Both the position numbers and the translations under genes were made by a program. Of a stretch of DNA of 64,000 nt, positions 1-12,180 are shown one piece after another (the first letter of the stretch is position 1; each line of letters starts with the position of its first letter). Source of the stretch: Gavia stellata. Its lineage: Eukaryota; Chordata; Aves; Gaviiformes; Gaviidae. Location: NCBI RefSeq assembly GCF_030936135.1, contig NC_082602.1, forward strand, positions 26,229,965 through 26,293,964, read 5' to 3'. A model generated the notes under the pieces. The model made no database searches. It was given only the letters and a program-made list of their open reading frames with translations, and was not told where the DNA came from.

Positions 1-1374
1 GCACCAGCACTGGCAGAAGCCAGAGGATGTTACCCAGCATCAATCCCAGCATGAACCCTCTGCTGTCAACACCAACTAAAGAGCCTGCAAAAGCTGCCCC
101 ACACACAGCCCTGCCAGCACTTCAGCCAAGCTGGAGGAATGAGGCTGCCTGCATGGCTTTATCTGGCTGGAAAGCCCTCCTTAAGATAGGATGCTGCTTG
201 CTCTGCTGGAAGGAGCTGCAGGTGCCCTAGAAACCCTGGCTCAGCCCCAGGCTGCTCCTTGCCTGGACTGGGACAAAGCCCCCCCCATCTCCCACAGCCT
301 TAGTGGGAAACGGACTCTCTGTTGTCTAATATAGCAAGAGCAAAGCTTGCATCCAGGGAACTGTCTTTCCTTGAGGCCATTCCCCCAAGCCAGAGCGCAG
401 GGCAGTCATACAAACCCCCATTTCCACAGGGGACCTGCATAGGCAGTCCCCACACCACCTCTCACCCCTCTTCCAGCTGCTCTGCTGGTCTCTGCAGTAA
501 GTACTGGGGTTTGCCAAGATCCTTCCCAAACAGAAAGGTTGCTGTTAGGATGCCAGACCAAGGAGAAGAGGCAAGAAAACCACATCCCTGGGGGAAGTGT
601 CAGCATTCAAGTGCCCAGGGAAGCCCAGAGCAGGGACAGCAAGAAGGCAGTGCCCCAATCCTGCTAGGTGATGAATGTGGGATGCTGCCATCTCCTTCAC
701 CCCTCATCTGTGCACAGAGTGCCTCCAGATGTAGCTGGGCCAGCTACCTCACACTCAGCTCCATCACTCAGCTGAGCCACCTCCCTGCAGAGCAACTGCT
801 TGTTACCAGCTCTTAAGCAGACCCAGGGCCTGAAGGGACATCCGTGCAGCCCAGTGGGCAGCACACTGCTTGCTGCAGTATCAGCCACCAGCTCCTGCCC
901 CCAGACCTTGCAGCACCTCACCTTGCACAGCCACACTCCCCTCAAGAGCTCAGCTACCCCCTCCACCTGCTTTTAAAGGCAGCCCCAGGGGTGGTGAGGG
1001 TGGAGCAGGTGCAGTTGAGTTCAGAAGGGATGTGGGTGAGAAAGTTTTGGGGGAGAGGGACTAAACCCAAGGCTTTAAAGTACCCTTACAAGCATGCTGC
1101 GATGCCAGGGCAGAGCTCTGCCAAGATTGCCCTGGGTGAGGGGCGTAGCAGGCAGGGTGCAGGCAGCAGTTGGCACCTTACGCCTGCCATGCAATAATCC
1201 CCTTTTCCCCCTGTCTGGCTCGCATCTCTGTGCCCTGCCCAAGGTCCCTTCGGTCCCAGCTCGGGGGGGCACATGGCAAAGCGAACCTAGCTTTGTGTGC
1301 CCCTGCAGCCAGCTCGGCCAGCCTCCCCCCACAGTCAGCATCCCCCCACTTGTCGTGACTGATACGGGAAACCT

Positions 1375-1572
1375 GGTGCTTTTATTAAACTCTTTGCTTC
1401 CTGTTTTAAGCTTAATAATAAATTGCATGTCACATTACGGCTGTGTTTATTAAAACCCATTGGCGTGGGCTCTGCTCTGCAACGGCATTTGAATTATTGA
1501 AAGCAACCCCCCGTGGAGACCTATTTGCTGCAAACGCAAGAGGATTTATTTCCATTTTGTTTATCAGATGGC
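1375..1572. promoter_or_regulatory. AT-rich island, candidate conserved non-coding element
   Basis: About 200 bp are sharply AT-richer than the surroundings. The stretch holds repeated homeodomain-like cores (TTAAT, ATTA), a TGTTTATT forkhead-like box and TTTGTTTATCAGATGG. It has no coding frame or repeat structure. This is the look of a conserved developmental enhancer in a GC-rich background. Conservation itself could not be tested here. Confidence 0.35.
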
Positions 1573-3190
1573 GTAAGTGCTGGGTGGGGGCAGGGAAGCA
1601 GTCCTGCTCTTTTCATTTTCTCCCTGAACCAGCACAGCAGGGTGAAGAGGTGGCATGCAGAGGGCACAAGGGAAAATGTGCCCCACCTGCAGTGGGGACA
1701 GAAGTCCTGGATGTAGCTGGCCACTCTGCCCTGCTTGTCTCCCTGGCACTGGTTGGCTTCCCCACACCTGGTTGCTCTGTGCCTCAGTTTGCCTGTTAGC
1801 AGGGTGAGGTTACAGCGCTGCCAGTTTCCATCCAGGCGTGACCAGCGTTCAGCTCAGGCTGGCAGAGACCCCTGCCAGAAGCCATCGATCTCCCATGGGA
1901 GATACCCACGGCGCAGGGGGACCGGCAGGACGGCCACGAGGGGTTTTGACGCTTTTGCAGCCCCGATTTAAAGCACGTACCCAAGGACAGCGGCTGAACG
2001 CTTCCAAGCTCTGCCCCGTCCCAGCTGTGCCTGCTGCAGCCGCCTAAAGCTGGTGTCAGGAGGATGCTCTGACTCCCACAAGCATCCCGAGGGACAGTTT
2101 AGCACCTGCATCCCTCGGGATGGCATTGCCCCTCCCAGCAAGGCAGAGCTGCTGCCGGGGCCAAGGGGAGGACATGGAGCAGCATGGAGCAGCATGGATT
2201 TGGGGGGTTGGGGTGCTCCAGGGGTGCCCAAGGCCACATGTGCCTTCGCCTGCTGCCCAGCAGGGTGGCAGGGCTCGGCGTGGCTGGTGGCTTTGCCAGG
2301 AGATGGCACTGTTTAGCGGCTAATCGTGCGGTGGCCCAAATCTGGACTCTGGGATGGAGGCGTAGAGGTGCCTTCTGCTTGGGCCCAGGGGACAGGTGCC
2401 GGCACCCCGGAGGGCAGGGAAGGACAGGGACAACGTGTTTTCGCTGGTGGACCATCTCTATCTTCCAAACGTGGTGTGGTTTCCCTGCAGACCTCAAAGC
2501 CCTGTGGCTTGGTGGCTGCTTGCGGACCCTGCTGCCGGGCGAGCTCTGGGCAGCCCCAGCGAGGTGCAAAGATGGGGGAGGCACTGGGGTGTGAGGTCTG
2601 CTGTCTGGGGAGCAGGGCACACCGGTGTCACCACTGGGTCAGCTGCCGACCATCTCAGCGGCCTCCTGGCCCGTGGTGGTCCCTGGAGACTGCTGGGGAC
2701 CTGGATGGTGTCCCCGCACCTGAGGCTGGAGTGGTGGGCAGAGCTGAGGTCCCACCAGCAGCCTGCAGCAGGGCCTGCATACAACACGAGCCACAGGTTT
2801 GGGGCAGAAAGCAGCTGCTTTGGAGGCTGCAGAGGGCTGTTTTACCTGAATTCCCCCCCCAGCACCCAGAGCTGCAAGTACCCAATGGGGGTGGCCAAAA
2901 CGCTTGATGGTGGCAGGGGAGTGCCAGTCGTGTGTGTGTTCCCACAGGCACTGGGGTCTGGTGGGTTTTTAACCCACAATTTTGGCACCATTAGCATGTG
3001 TCTTCAGGGTCTTTCAGGTGCCAGCAGGATGAGCCCCCCCCTTTCTTTGTCCCCAGCCTCGCAGTGACCTTCGGTGCTCAGGGAGTTGCCTGCACCCCAC
3101 TCACCCCATGCAGCCTGGAGGTGCCAGGGCCGGTGCGTGCCTGGGGCCGGCGGCCACGTTAGCGCTTCCCGGTCCAGCTGACCCCGTCCC

Positions 3191-3198
3191 TGACGTCA
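3191..3198. promoter_or_regulatory. Perfect CRE palindrome TGACGTCA
   Basis: The full eight-base cAMP-response element TGACGTCA lies in a moderately CpG-rich stretch. It is an exact match to the CREB/ATF consensus. No promoter was recognised beside it, so a distal regulatory role or chance occurrence are both possible. Confidence 0.3.
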
Positions 3199-3510
3199 GC
3201 CCGACATCTGGGCCAAACTGCTGCTCTGAGCGCAGGCAGCTGGGCTGGCAAGAGCCGCTTAGCCCCCTCCGCCCTCACCGCCCCTGGAAAGCAACCGCCC
3301 CAAAGACCGGCCAGCAAAGGGATTCGGTGCTGCACACTGTCAGGGCACACTCTCTGTCCTCACACTGACACCAGGGTTGGCTGGGTCCCTGGGACCCTTT
3401 AGGTACCGGGAGGCAAGCAGAGCATCTGCCACCAGCAGAGCCCAGGGCACCCTCTTCTGTGGGCAGGGCCTGTGGGAAGCATCTGAGCAGCCGTCGGCAG
3501 AGCTGACCAA

Positions 3511-3618
3511 ACATTTTTAGAGCCAACAAATAACCTCAATTAAACTCTGTGGCAGTGACCGATTCCAGCCGTGCAATGATATTGGCTCCTTTAATTTTTA
3601 AGTGGCTGGAAATGGCAA
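3511..3618. promoter_or_regulatory. AT-rich island, candidate conserved non-coding element
   Basis: About 100 bp of AT-rich sequence with CAATTAAA and TTTAATTTTTAAG cores sit between GC-rich flanks. There is no coding potential. It is called only on composition and homeodomain-type cores. Confidence 0.28.
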
Positions 3619-6346
3619 GACAGGGAGCCAGGGCAGGGGGACACCAGCCCCCTCCGTGGCCCTGGGGCTGCTCTGCTGCCCCTCATCTTGGGGGAAGCGG
3701 AGCAGCAATACTGGCCAAGCTGCCAGCCTGTGATGCGGAGAGCCCTCTCCCACACTGGGACCTGGGGAATCTGGGAGATGTAGCCCCCAGTTTGGTTAAT
3801 TTTGGCCAAGGGTTCTTGCTCAAGCTCAAGATCAAGCTCCCCCCTCTCTCAGCCACCACGTCCCCACTGCTCTCCCTGTAGAGCAGGAGCAGGAGCCAAC
3901 AGCATCCCCTGCCAGGTACCCGAGGGGTACCCCAGGGACTGGGTGCAGAGCTGAGGGAAGCAAGGACTGAAGCCAATATGCAGATGCCCACATATGCCCG
4001 AGCAGGGCATCACCTCGCAGAGCACACGGAGAGCCAGGGACAGGGGTCTGACCCATGCGACCCCCCCCGCCGCTAGCCCAGTGCTGCACCCACACCCAGC
4101 ACGACCTGGATTTGTGCCGGTGCGGGCAGAGGGAGTCTGGCCCTGGGGAGGGTTGGCATGGCAGCCCTGGCCGGGGGCCAGCCCCAGGCACCGGCGGGGA
4201 GCTCAGCGAGCAGCTCACGCCTGCTGATGCGCTGGGATGCTCTCGGGTTTCCCGCAGCAGCCTCAGCCTGAACATGGCCCAGTTCCACCAGCTGATTTGT
4301 ATGTGAAACGGGGAGGGGTGAAAACACCCTGGCTTCTCCAAAAGCAGGTTTTGCACCCCAAAAAAAGCAAAATAAAAGCCAACAGCATATTTCTGTCCCT
4401 GGTCTCTCCCGAACACCCTCCAACTCTGATGTAGCAGCCTCAGGAGGATGCTATTACGCTGTTAGATGGAAGGAGAAATTACGGTATGGGTAGCTTTCGT
4501 ATTTCCCCAGCTGAGAAGGGTTTTGCTGCCAGAGAGGACAGGCAACCCAGCAGGCAGGCAGGAAGGGCGGCAGTGCTGCCGGCTGTGCCCCGTCAGGCTG
4601 CGGTGCAGGGGCCGGGGCTGGCTCAGCCTCACCAGCTGCAGGAATTTTGCTCTGCTGCCAACTTCAGACAAATCCCTTGTATTTGCTTGTTCAGGTTTCA
4701 ATGCCGTAATTGCATCTTCTGAGCCAGCTCTCGAGAGAAAGAGGAAGAAAAGAAAAGAAAAAAAAAGAGGAAGGAGAGCAGCACGGCGCCCGAGCCGCCA
4801 GCCTCGTCGCATCCTGCCCGCTCCTGCCTGGGGACTGGCCAACTCCTTCCTCCCAGGGTCTGGCTCCCCGCCACAGAACTGGACCTCCCTGGAGCTGGGA
4901 CTGAGTAACCGGGAGCAGTTTGGTCCATGAGGAGGTTTTGAGTCTCAAAAGTCCTGTAAATGCTGCTGGTTTGGGGGTCAAAGCACCCCCTGAGTGGGAG
5001 CTCAGCCCCTGGATGCCTGTGGGAAGGGGTCCTGCCGGCCCTCTTTGGGCATGGAGCAGCACAGCGCAGCTCTCGGCTTCTTTCCCACCCTCCCCCAAAA
5101 TGACGATTTGCTCTAAATCACCAGCGCTGGGAGGCAGGTGGGTTTTCTTTAAAAATGGAGCATTTCCAGTAGAAACAGGAGCTTCCCTGTCCTTCCCCAG
5201 CCAGGCACAGAACTGCTTTGCCCCCTCTGTGCTGGCAGGGCTGTGGTCACCCGGGTGGAGACCCTGGTGCCATGGGGCACAGGATGCTGGGATGAGGATG
5301 GGCAGAGGTGGGATTGGATCTGAACTGATGGGCGTGCAAAGAGCCAGCCTGATGCATCCCCACTGCTTAGGGGATGGTCTGCGGGGGACCCCCATCCCCA
5401 TGCAGGGTGAGAAGGGCAGGACCCATGCCAGGACCAGCTGTGAGCACCAGGATGGGCAGGTGGGCTTCTCAACTCAAGCACTCCCACAACAGACAAGGTA
5501 GCATCCACAGTGTTTACACCCTCCCTCACCCTCAGAATAATCCTCGTGGATACAGGACAGTCGCCTGGTCTGTGTTGGCTTTGACCTACATGTATATTTT
5601 AACTAACATTAACTGAAATGCAAAATAAAGAGCTGCTTGGAAGGGAAAACACAAAGTCGGCTGAAAAAGGCCAAAGTCTTTCTGACCACATGGGTGGTTG
5701 GTCCAACATTGTCCAGGGGAACAAAGATAGCACTGAAAACCACAAGTGTCTGGTTTCCTCAAATCACTACTTTTCTGGTTAAAAACAAACTGGGAAAGAA
5801 GGATGTTTCGGCAGCAAGTTCCCCAGGTCCTGGGGAGAAGCCTGGCTGTCCCTGCCTTGAGGGACACAGATTGGCCCTGGGGGTGACACACTGGGTGTCA
5901 CACCCAGGTCCCATCCCTCTGCTCCGGCTTCCCCAAAATGCTTTGCACAGGGCTGAGATGCCCCTGCCCTGGCCTCCCTCTCCTGGGGGAGGATGCCTCC
6001 ACTCCCACCACCAAGTCCTCATCATACATGGCATGGCTGTCCCTGCAGTGTCCCATCTGCCACCACATCCCCACTCGGCACTGGAGGACAGACCACCCTG
6101 CCCCAGGTGGAGCCGCCCCCCGTCCCAGCCCTGTGCCATCAACCAGCCAGTGTCCCCTCCCCGAGCACCCCCAGCAAAGGGGTGTGTCACCCTGTCCCCC
6201 ACCACAAAAAAAGAGGCTGCTGTGCCAGGACTGTTCAGAGAAGGAGTTTTGGGCTGGGGGGGTGCTTGCTCTGGAGATGTCCCCAACCCTCGGGAACGGC
6301 CACTGTGGGCAAGGTGATCTCTGCAGCTCGACAGCCTGTCTCCGGG

Positions 6347-9300
6347 CTAGTAATAGTCCTCCTCGCTCTCCCCGTAGTCCTCGGGTGTCGTGCGGGGCTT
6401 CGGCAGGGAAAAGCCCGTCAGGTTGAGCTGGTCTGAAACAGCAGCGTGGGGACGATGTGACACTGCTCCCCTCAGGGCCTGTCCCCTTCCCCACCAGGAC
6501 CAAAGCCAAGCCATGCATGCAGCTTGCTGGGGCATCCCCAGCACAGCCCTATGCACCGGCAGATCTCCCACCACACCAGTGCACCCTGCCCAAGCATCCC
6601 CTACCTCATCCCTGTGAGAGTGTGGGGACAAGGACATGGTGCTCACCTGGCGTGAAGACGGTCAGGCTGGCTAATGCCACCACCTCCCCGACCCGGTTCC
6701 TGGCGAAGCAGCGGTAGGTGCCTTCATCTGTCACCCGCACACCCTGGATCTGGAGCCAGCCTGTAACTTCGTATTTCTGGGGGCCACCTCTGAACTGCAA
6801 GGAGGGGGATTTGGTTAGCCTTGGGGCCAGGAAAGCCCCAAGTGGAACTGGGACAGATGGGAAGAGGGATACAAGCCCAGGGAAACTCTTTGCCCCCACC
6901 TAAGTACCACTCTGGGGGCAGACGCAGACCCCCTGGATGCAGGTCCCCCCTTTTCCCACTACCCAGGGGAGGGGAGGGGGCGGGGAATGGGCATCTTCTT
7001 GCTCCCAGCAGGGTCTGGGACTCCTGCTTTGGGCAGGATCCTGCAGATATGCCCCAGACTCCCAGCAGTGCCCCCAGTGCCACTGTGGTCCCCGAATGGT
7101 GGGAGGACGCCAGGGTCAGTCCTCTGCAGGGTGGCTCAGGCAAGGGGGCATCTGTGCTGTGGGAACGCAGCTGGGATGGTCTGGGGTTTGGGGGTCACGC
7201 TGGGGAGCACAGGGATGGGACAAGGCAGGGCAGGAGAAGCAGCTGAGCTGCAAAGGCAGACTGGCAGCACAGGAGGACTGCGACCCTCAAACTCTGCCAG
7301 GGGCTTCAGGAGGGGCACAGCCAGCCCAGGATTGCTCAGAGAAGACCCGAGACCTCCGTTTTGGCAGACAGAGAGGTCCCAGGACTGCTCTGGCACCAAC
7401 CATGCTATTTTCTCTTTGTCCCCAGCAAGAAATAACCTTTTCCTGACCCAACTGGGCTGCAGCTGTGTTTGCAGGCTGCTATTATGGTGCGGTGGCTGGG
7501 GGTGGAGGACAGCTGAGTCCCCTGCAGTCAGGCAGGGTAGCCCTGCTTGGGGTGAAGGTCCTCAGCCGGATCCTGTGACAGGCTCTGGGGTAGCAGGAAG
7601 GTCAGAAAGATGGAGGGGGACCAGCACGTCACCCCGCAATGGTGCCATGTCCTACCTGTTCCCCTGGCTTCCCCCATCCATCCCACCACAGTTTCCTCCA
7701 TGTCAGTGCCTGACTGCGGGACATGGCCCCTGTTGCCTCTGCCCACACCTTCTAATAGCTGGGTACACCCAGCTGGGCACTATATTTGGGGCCGGTCGCG
7801 GGCAGGCTGCTGACCCCTGGGTGTGCCAGCTCTGGGAGGGGAGCCCTGCTTGGAGTGACACGCAGAAAAGGGCAGGGATTGCCTGAGTCTGCTGGTGGGA
7901 ACAGAGGATAACCCAGGCTGGAAGGGGCCTCAGGAGGTCTTCTCCTCCAGCCCTGCCAGTGGGGCTGCGAGTAAAGCCAGCAGACAGAGCAAACTAAAGG
8001 CAAGGAGCTGGGGAACTGCCTGCTGCAGGACTCTGCAGGTCCTAAAAAATGTGCTTGAGTTCAAAAACTACTAGAGAAAATTGCAAAAGATATGGTGATG
8101 GCTCCTACCACCGAGACACCAGCCCTGGCACAGCCAGTCCTCATGGTGCACAGGCTTCAGTCACCCCTTCTCATCCCCAGGCATCCAGGCTTGGCCACCC
8201 TCAGGTCTGGCAGCCCACTAGCTCTGGGAAGGGCTGGGTTACCCTGGGGCCACGTCTGACATCCCAGGTGCACCACTCACCTGGACAGAGATGTGGGGGT
8301 CATCTCCGGGCAGCAGCATCTCCGTGCCATCCTTCCTCCACTCGATGGACGCCATGGGGTAGGCAAAGACCTCGCAGCCGAAGATGACATCCTGCCCGGT
8401 GACGTTCCACGTGTCATAGGGAGGAGAGGTGATCTGGGGCTCTGGGGAGGTGGGACAAGACAGCAGGGTGGGCTCAGAAGAGGTTCTACCCTCAGCAGGT
8501 CCCATGGGCTCTCCTGGGCTCGTCCAAGCTGGTCTTATTCCAGGGTGGGAGCACTTGGCTCATGTAGAGATGCCAGGACTCTTCCCATGCCCCTCTCCTC
8601 TCCCACCCATTGGCAGATCCTCACCTTGCCCCAAGACATGGTCCCTCCTCACAGCCAGAACTGGGGGCTCCCTCCCCAGCCCCCCGCCCCATGGGGGGGT
8701 TGCCATCCCTCCTGGCCTAGCTTTCCCCGCCTGCTCAGTGATGCTCAGGGACACACAGGCAGCAGGAACAGTTCAATAACAGCAATGCTACAAAGCAAAG
8801 CTCTCCTGCACAACTGGAGCATGCTCCTCCTGCGGGGGAAAGGCTGAGGGGCACTCATCCAGCCCGAGGCTGGTGGGGATGGATGAGGTGGATGAGCTTC
8901 CAGCCAAACAAGGCCTCTGCTCTGACACCAGGCTCATGCCAGCAATTAAGGGAGTCAGCGGGTCCCTGGCTGCTGTATGGAGCCAATACCTCCAGGTCCC
9001 ACATCCCTTCCCTGGAGGGATGGAGTGAGGACCACCCTTCCTACCCACACCTGCTCCAGGATCTGGCCCATAGCATGAGCCAGAGGTCAAGGGAAGGCCT
9101 CCACCTCCAAGTATACCTGGGGGAAAAACTCAAGGACATGATGATCTACAGAAAATAAAGTCAACCTTGACACCCCTCAGGCTGTGGTGACAGCACTGGG
9201 CAACCTGTGTGGACTGGGCAGACTGGGGCACGGCTTCCCCACCACCGTCCGGCCCCCCCAGCCTCCCACTGGGTTTTAAATGGGAGATGGAAACCACGCA

Positions 9301-10214
9301 GCCAAGTCAAACCGACCCAGGTTTCCATTTGCAGGAGGCAGCCGCATTTCTCAGGAGTGCCGGGCCAGTGTAAACCCAGCACTGCCGCCAAGAATTTGCT
9401 AACAATTCCCTGGAACTTCCCCATCTGCTCCGGCAGGGTTTGCTGCTTCCCATAAACCCCGCTCCCACTTGGCAAAGCTGCTCCCAGACCTCTCCAGGCG
9501 CTGGATCCACAGGGACTGCCCCAGAGCAGCAGGTTGAGGGGACTGGGGGGGACATGCCACTGTACGGAGCAGCCCCCAGCACTGCCATGTCCCCAGGGAT
9601 GCTGTGGGTTTGCTGCCAGGTGAAATAGTTAAGGCAGACTCCCTTGTTTGTCCCTTCCCAAGAGGTACAAGCCTCCATCCTGCTGCCCAGACAGCTGCTC
9701 CCAGGGCACTACCTGACTCGCAGGGACCCTCATGGGCCACGGTGAGGTTGGCGTCTGGGTGGGCACGGGCAACCTCCAGGAACCTGCAGATCTGGGCGTA
9801 GGTTTTGCCGTCGGAGCCGCAGAGGGCCAGGCGGGAGAGGCAGGTGCACTGGGGCTCGGGCACCTCTCCGTGCCGCAGGTCCCCGGCATCCAGCTGGCAC
9901 TCCAGGTGCTCCCCGCACTTGCCATAGAAGTGGTTGGTGTTGTCCAGGTCACAGATCTGTCCCTCCAGGTTGGCACACTCCCAGCAGCAGTCGCAGGCAT
10001 CCCGCACCGTGCCAGCAAGGCACCCTCGCGGCGCCGGGCACTCCTCTGGCCGGCACTCAGCACAGCCCTCCCCTTCCTCCAGCAGCCGCTGCCAGCCCCG
10101 CTGGAGGTAGTCAGAGGTGCTGGGAAAAGCCTGGCCCAGCGGGAGCAAAGCCCAGTGCAAGGAAAGCAAGGAAAGCATAAGGCAAGAGGAGCTCAGGGTC
10201 TTGGCTTCAGACAT
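6347..10214 (-). CDS. KAZALD1: KAZALD1, Kazal-type serine peptidase inhibitor domain protein 1 (IGFBP-related)
   Basis: This is a secreted extracellular-matrix protein of the IGFBP-rP family, expressed in bone and regenerating tissue in other vertebrates. There are four coding exons: 9713-10214, 8281-8441, 6647-6794 and 6432-6347. Junctions have GT/AG ends and the sum is 298 codons plus stop, close to the mammalian length. Residues 1-29 or so form a signal peptide. A cysteine-rich IGFBP module with the CDCCWEC variant of the family motif follows. Next is a Kazal-like domain (CTCLSRLALCGSDGKTYAQ), then one C2-type Ig domain (VIFGCEVFAYP to DEGTYRCFARN) split over exons 2-3. The tail is acidic and ends EEDYY. 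N-glycosylation sequons are seen at NLT and NVT. The initiator is the ATG at 10214, followed at once by the signal peptide. The gene lies between SFXN3 and the TLX1 side, as in human. I am confident of the assignment. Confidence 0.93.
7896..7985 (+). mobile_element. Probable decayed CR1 LINE fragment
   Basis: Within KAZALD1 intron 2 the text around CCAGGCTGGAAGGGGCCTC and the following AGGAGGTC, CTCCAGCCCTGCC resembles the conserved 3' part of avian CR1 LINEs (normally GGTTGGAAGGGACCTC, then a rAGGTCATC box and a CCAgCCC box). It is a short old piece with no ORF. The match is from memory of the consensus, so the boundaries are approximate. Confidence 0.45.
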
Positions 10215-10313
10215 CCTCGCGGCAGCTCCTCTATCCTGGTCCCACCATCACTTGGACAGGGACCTCCAGCACTGCTGTGGCGTCCCTGGCTAGATCCGAG
10301 GAGCCATCCTGGC
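10215..10313 (-). other. KAZALD1: KAZALD1 5' UTR segment with upstream splice acceptor
   Basis: Just upstream of the start codon the minus strand shows a CTTGCAG acceptor ending at 10314, implying that the coding exon begins at 10313 with about 99 nt of leader. This fits a non-coding first exon, as in the human gene. Inferred from the splice consensus only. Confidence 0.5.
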
Positions 10314-11539
10314 CTGCAAGGAGGGAGGATGTGTATTACCAGCAAAGGAAGTGTTTCCCACCCCTCTGGATCCTGGCTGGCTTGCCCTGAGCAGCAGCAC
10401 TGCGTGATGTGCAGGGAAGGGTTGGTCCCAGTCCCTCACACCCAGCCCCGCAGCCATGTCCTTCCCACCCTGGGGCTCCCCAACCCCTGCTGGGCTCCTC
10501 AACCAGCTCCCACCCCGAGATGCTGACCATCTTCCCGTGGGACGGGGCTGCTGACCCCAGACCCACCAGGTTTCATCCTTCTTCCCCGGCAGCCCAGCGG
10601 GCAGACCCCAGCCTGCTCTGACTCCACTAAGGCCTGGGGAGCCACAGTGCTGACGGGGGCCCCGACAGGCTGCTCTACACCGTCATGGCTCAGCCGGTTT
10701 GTACCCTGCTCTTCGTCTCCTCTCAGGAAGCCGTTCTCGAGCCAGGCGCCCCTTTCCTTTCCCCATCGCTTTGCAAGTCACGAGCCCTTTTTTCCTCCCT
10801 CACCATCCAGACAAGCGCAGTGGAGCGACTCATCCTGCAGACAAGGGGTTCTTTCCGCACTGGAGGCAGCCAGCCGAGAGGAGTCAAGCCAGCAGGATGC
10901 TCCCGGTCACGCCTGGCTTTTGTCCTCCTCCCCTCCCTGTGCCGTAACCCCTCTTTCTAGGCACCTCCCACCCAAGCAGTGGCTGAAACACCCCCCAAGA
11001 AAGCTTTGTGAAGCCCCCAGATATCACACAGGTGACGGGCTGAGCACGGGGGAACTCAGCACACAAATGGGCAGTCAGCAGGCTGGCAGCAGACCCAGCG
11101 TGGTCAGCCTGTACCAGCACTGCGGGATCCCTGTCCTCAAACCCCAAGCCTGCACTGTCCCCCAGGTAAGCAGAGAGGCAGATCTGCCCCTGGGCTTCCC
11201 ATCCGTGCTGGGAGGATATGTGGGGTCTTGGAGCCCATCCCCAGAGGGGTGACAGTGAACTGAACCCCTTTGCAAGCACCCCCTGACCCCCCGTTACACC
11301 CTGGCTGCCTTCCCTGAGGTGGAGTGAAATTACTGTCCCCTGGGCCACCCACCACGAGCGAGCAGGGCTGGGGAGGGGACCCAGGCAGCCGGGTGCCCCC
11401 TCTCCTCCTGCTGGGAAGAGCACCGAAGGGCAGGCTGCAGCCCCCCGCAGCTGCACCCCGCAGACTCCCCCACCCTCCGGGACGAACGCAGCCCAGAGCT
11501 GGGGTGATGGGGATGGCCAGGCCGGTGGGTTTGCGAGGT

Positions 11540-12180
11540 TAAACACACAAGCTCCCACCGGATAACAAACGGCGAAGCCGTTTACCGGAGACCGCCGAGA
11601 CCCCTGGGGCTGGGAGGATCCCCGGCCGCAGCGGGTGGGAAGTGGCAGGGGTGGAAGGGGGTCCCGGTGCCGGAGCCCCCCGCTCAGCCCTCCCTACCCC
11701 GGGCTGCACGGAGAAAGGCTCCAGCCCCCGATGGATGTGGGGGCCAGGGAAGGGGGGGGATAACTTCAAAGTTGGTCTCTGGCTCCCCAAGTGCGGGGTG
11801 CAGGCGCTGGGGGTCCTGGCTGAGTCCTGGCAAGGGGCACGGCGTCCCCTGGGGTGCCCCGGGAGCCACCCCGCCGTAAGCCGCCACTTACCGGAGGTGC
11901 CGGCGCCGGGGAGCGGCGGTTTCGGGGGGCCGCGGGCGGGCAGGCGCGGGTGCGCAGTGGCCGTGGCGGCGGGGCTGCTGGCCCCCGGCTGCTCCGACAC
12001 CCGCCGTGATGTCAGCGAAACGTGAGTCCCCCCGCCCCTCTCCGGGCCCGCGGCCCATCCCTGGACCGGGACCCGGGCTGGCGGGCACCCCTTCCCTGCC
12101 GGGGTCCTGCCACCCGCTGCACCCCTGCACCCTGGCCCCGGGGCTTTGCCGCTCCGGGCCCCTGACACCAGCACCTCCCC
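11540..12180 (-). promoter_or_regulatory. KAZALD1: CpG island and probable first exon of KAZALD1
   Basis: This is a dense run of CpG and GC boxes. On the minus strand a good donor (CCGGTAAGTGG) gives a possible non-coding exon ending at 11892, which would splice to the acceptor at 10313. The island is the only promoter-like sequence directly upstream of KAZALD1. The exact transcription start cannot be read from sequence. Confidence 0.55.

Larger units (their letters stand above)
1..6346. other. Intergenic / 3' flank of KAZALD1 (TLX1 side)
   Basis: I found no gene here. The open frames are short or lack splice-compatible partners, and none resembles a known protein. The left part is GC-rich background interrupted by AT-rich islands near 1.38-1.57 kb, 3.51-3.62 kb, 4.44-4.50 kb and 5.57-5.78 kb. 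Part of the right end must be the KAZALD1 3' UTR, because KAZALD1 runs leftward and stops at 6347. No clear AATAAA was found on the minus strand close to that stop, so the UTR end is not fixed. By conserved gene order the next gene to the left should be TLX1. Confidence 0.6.
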
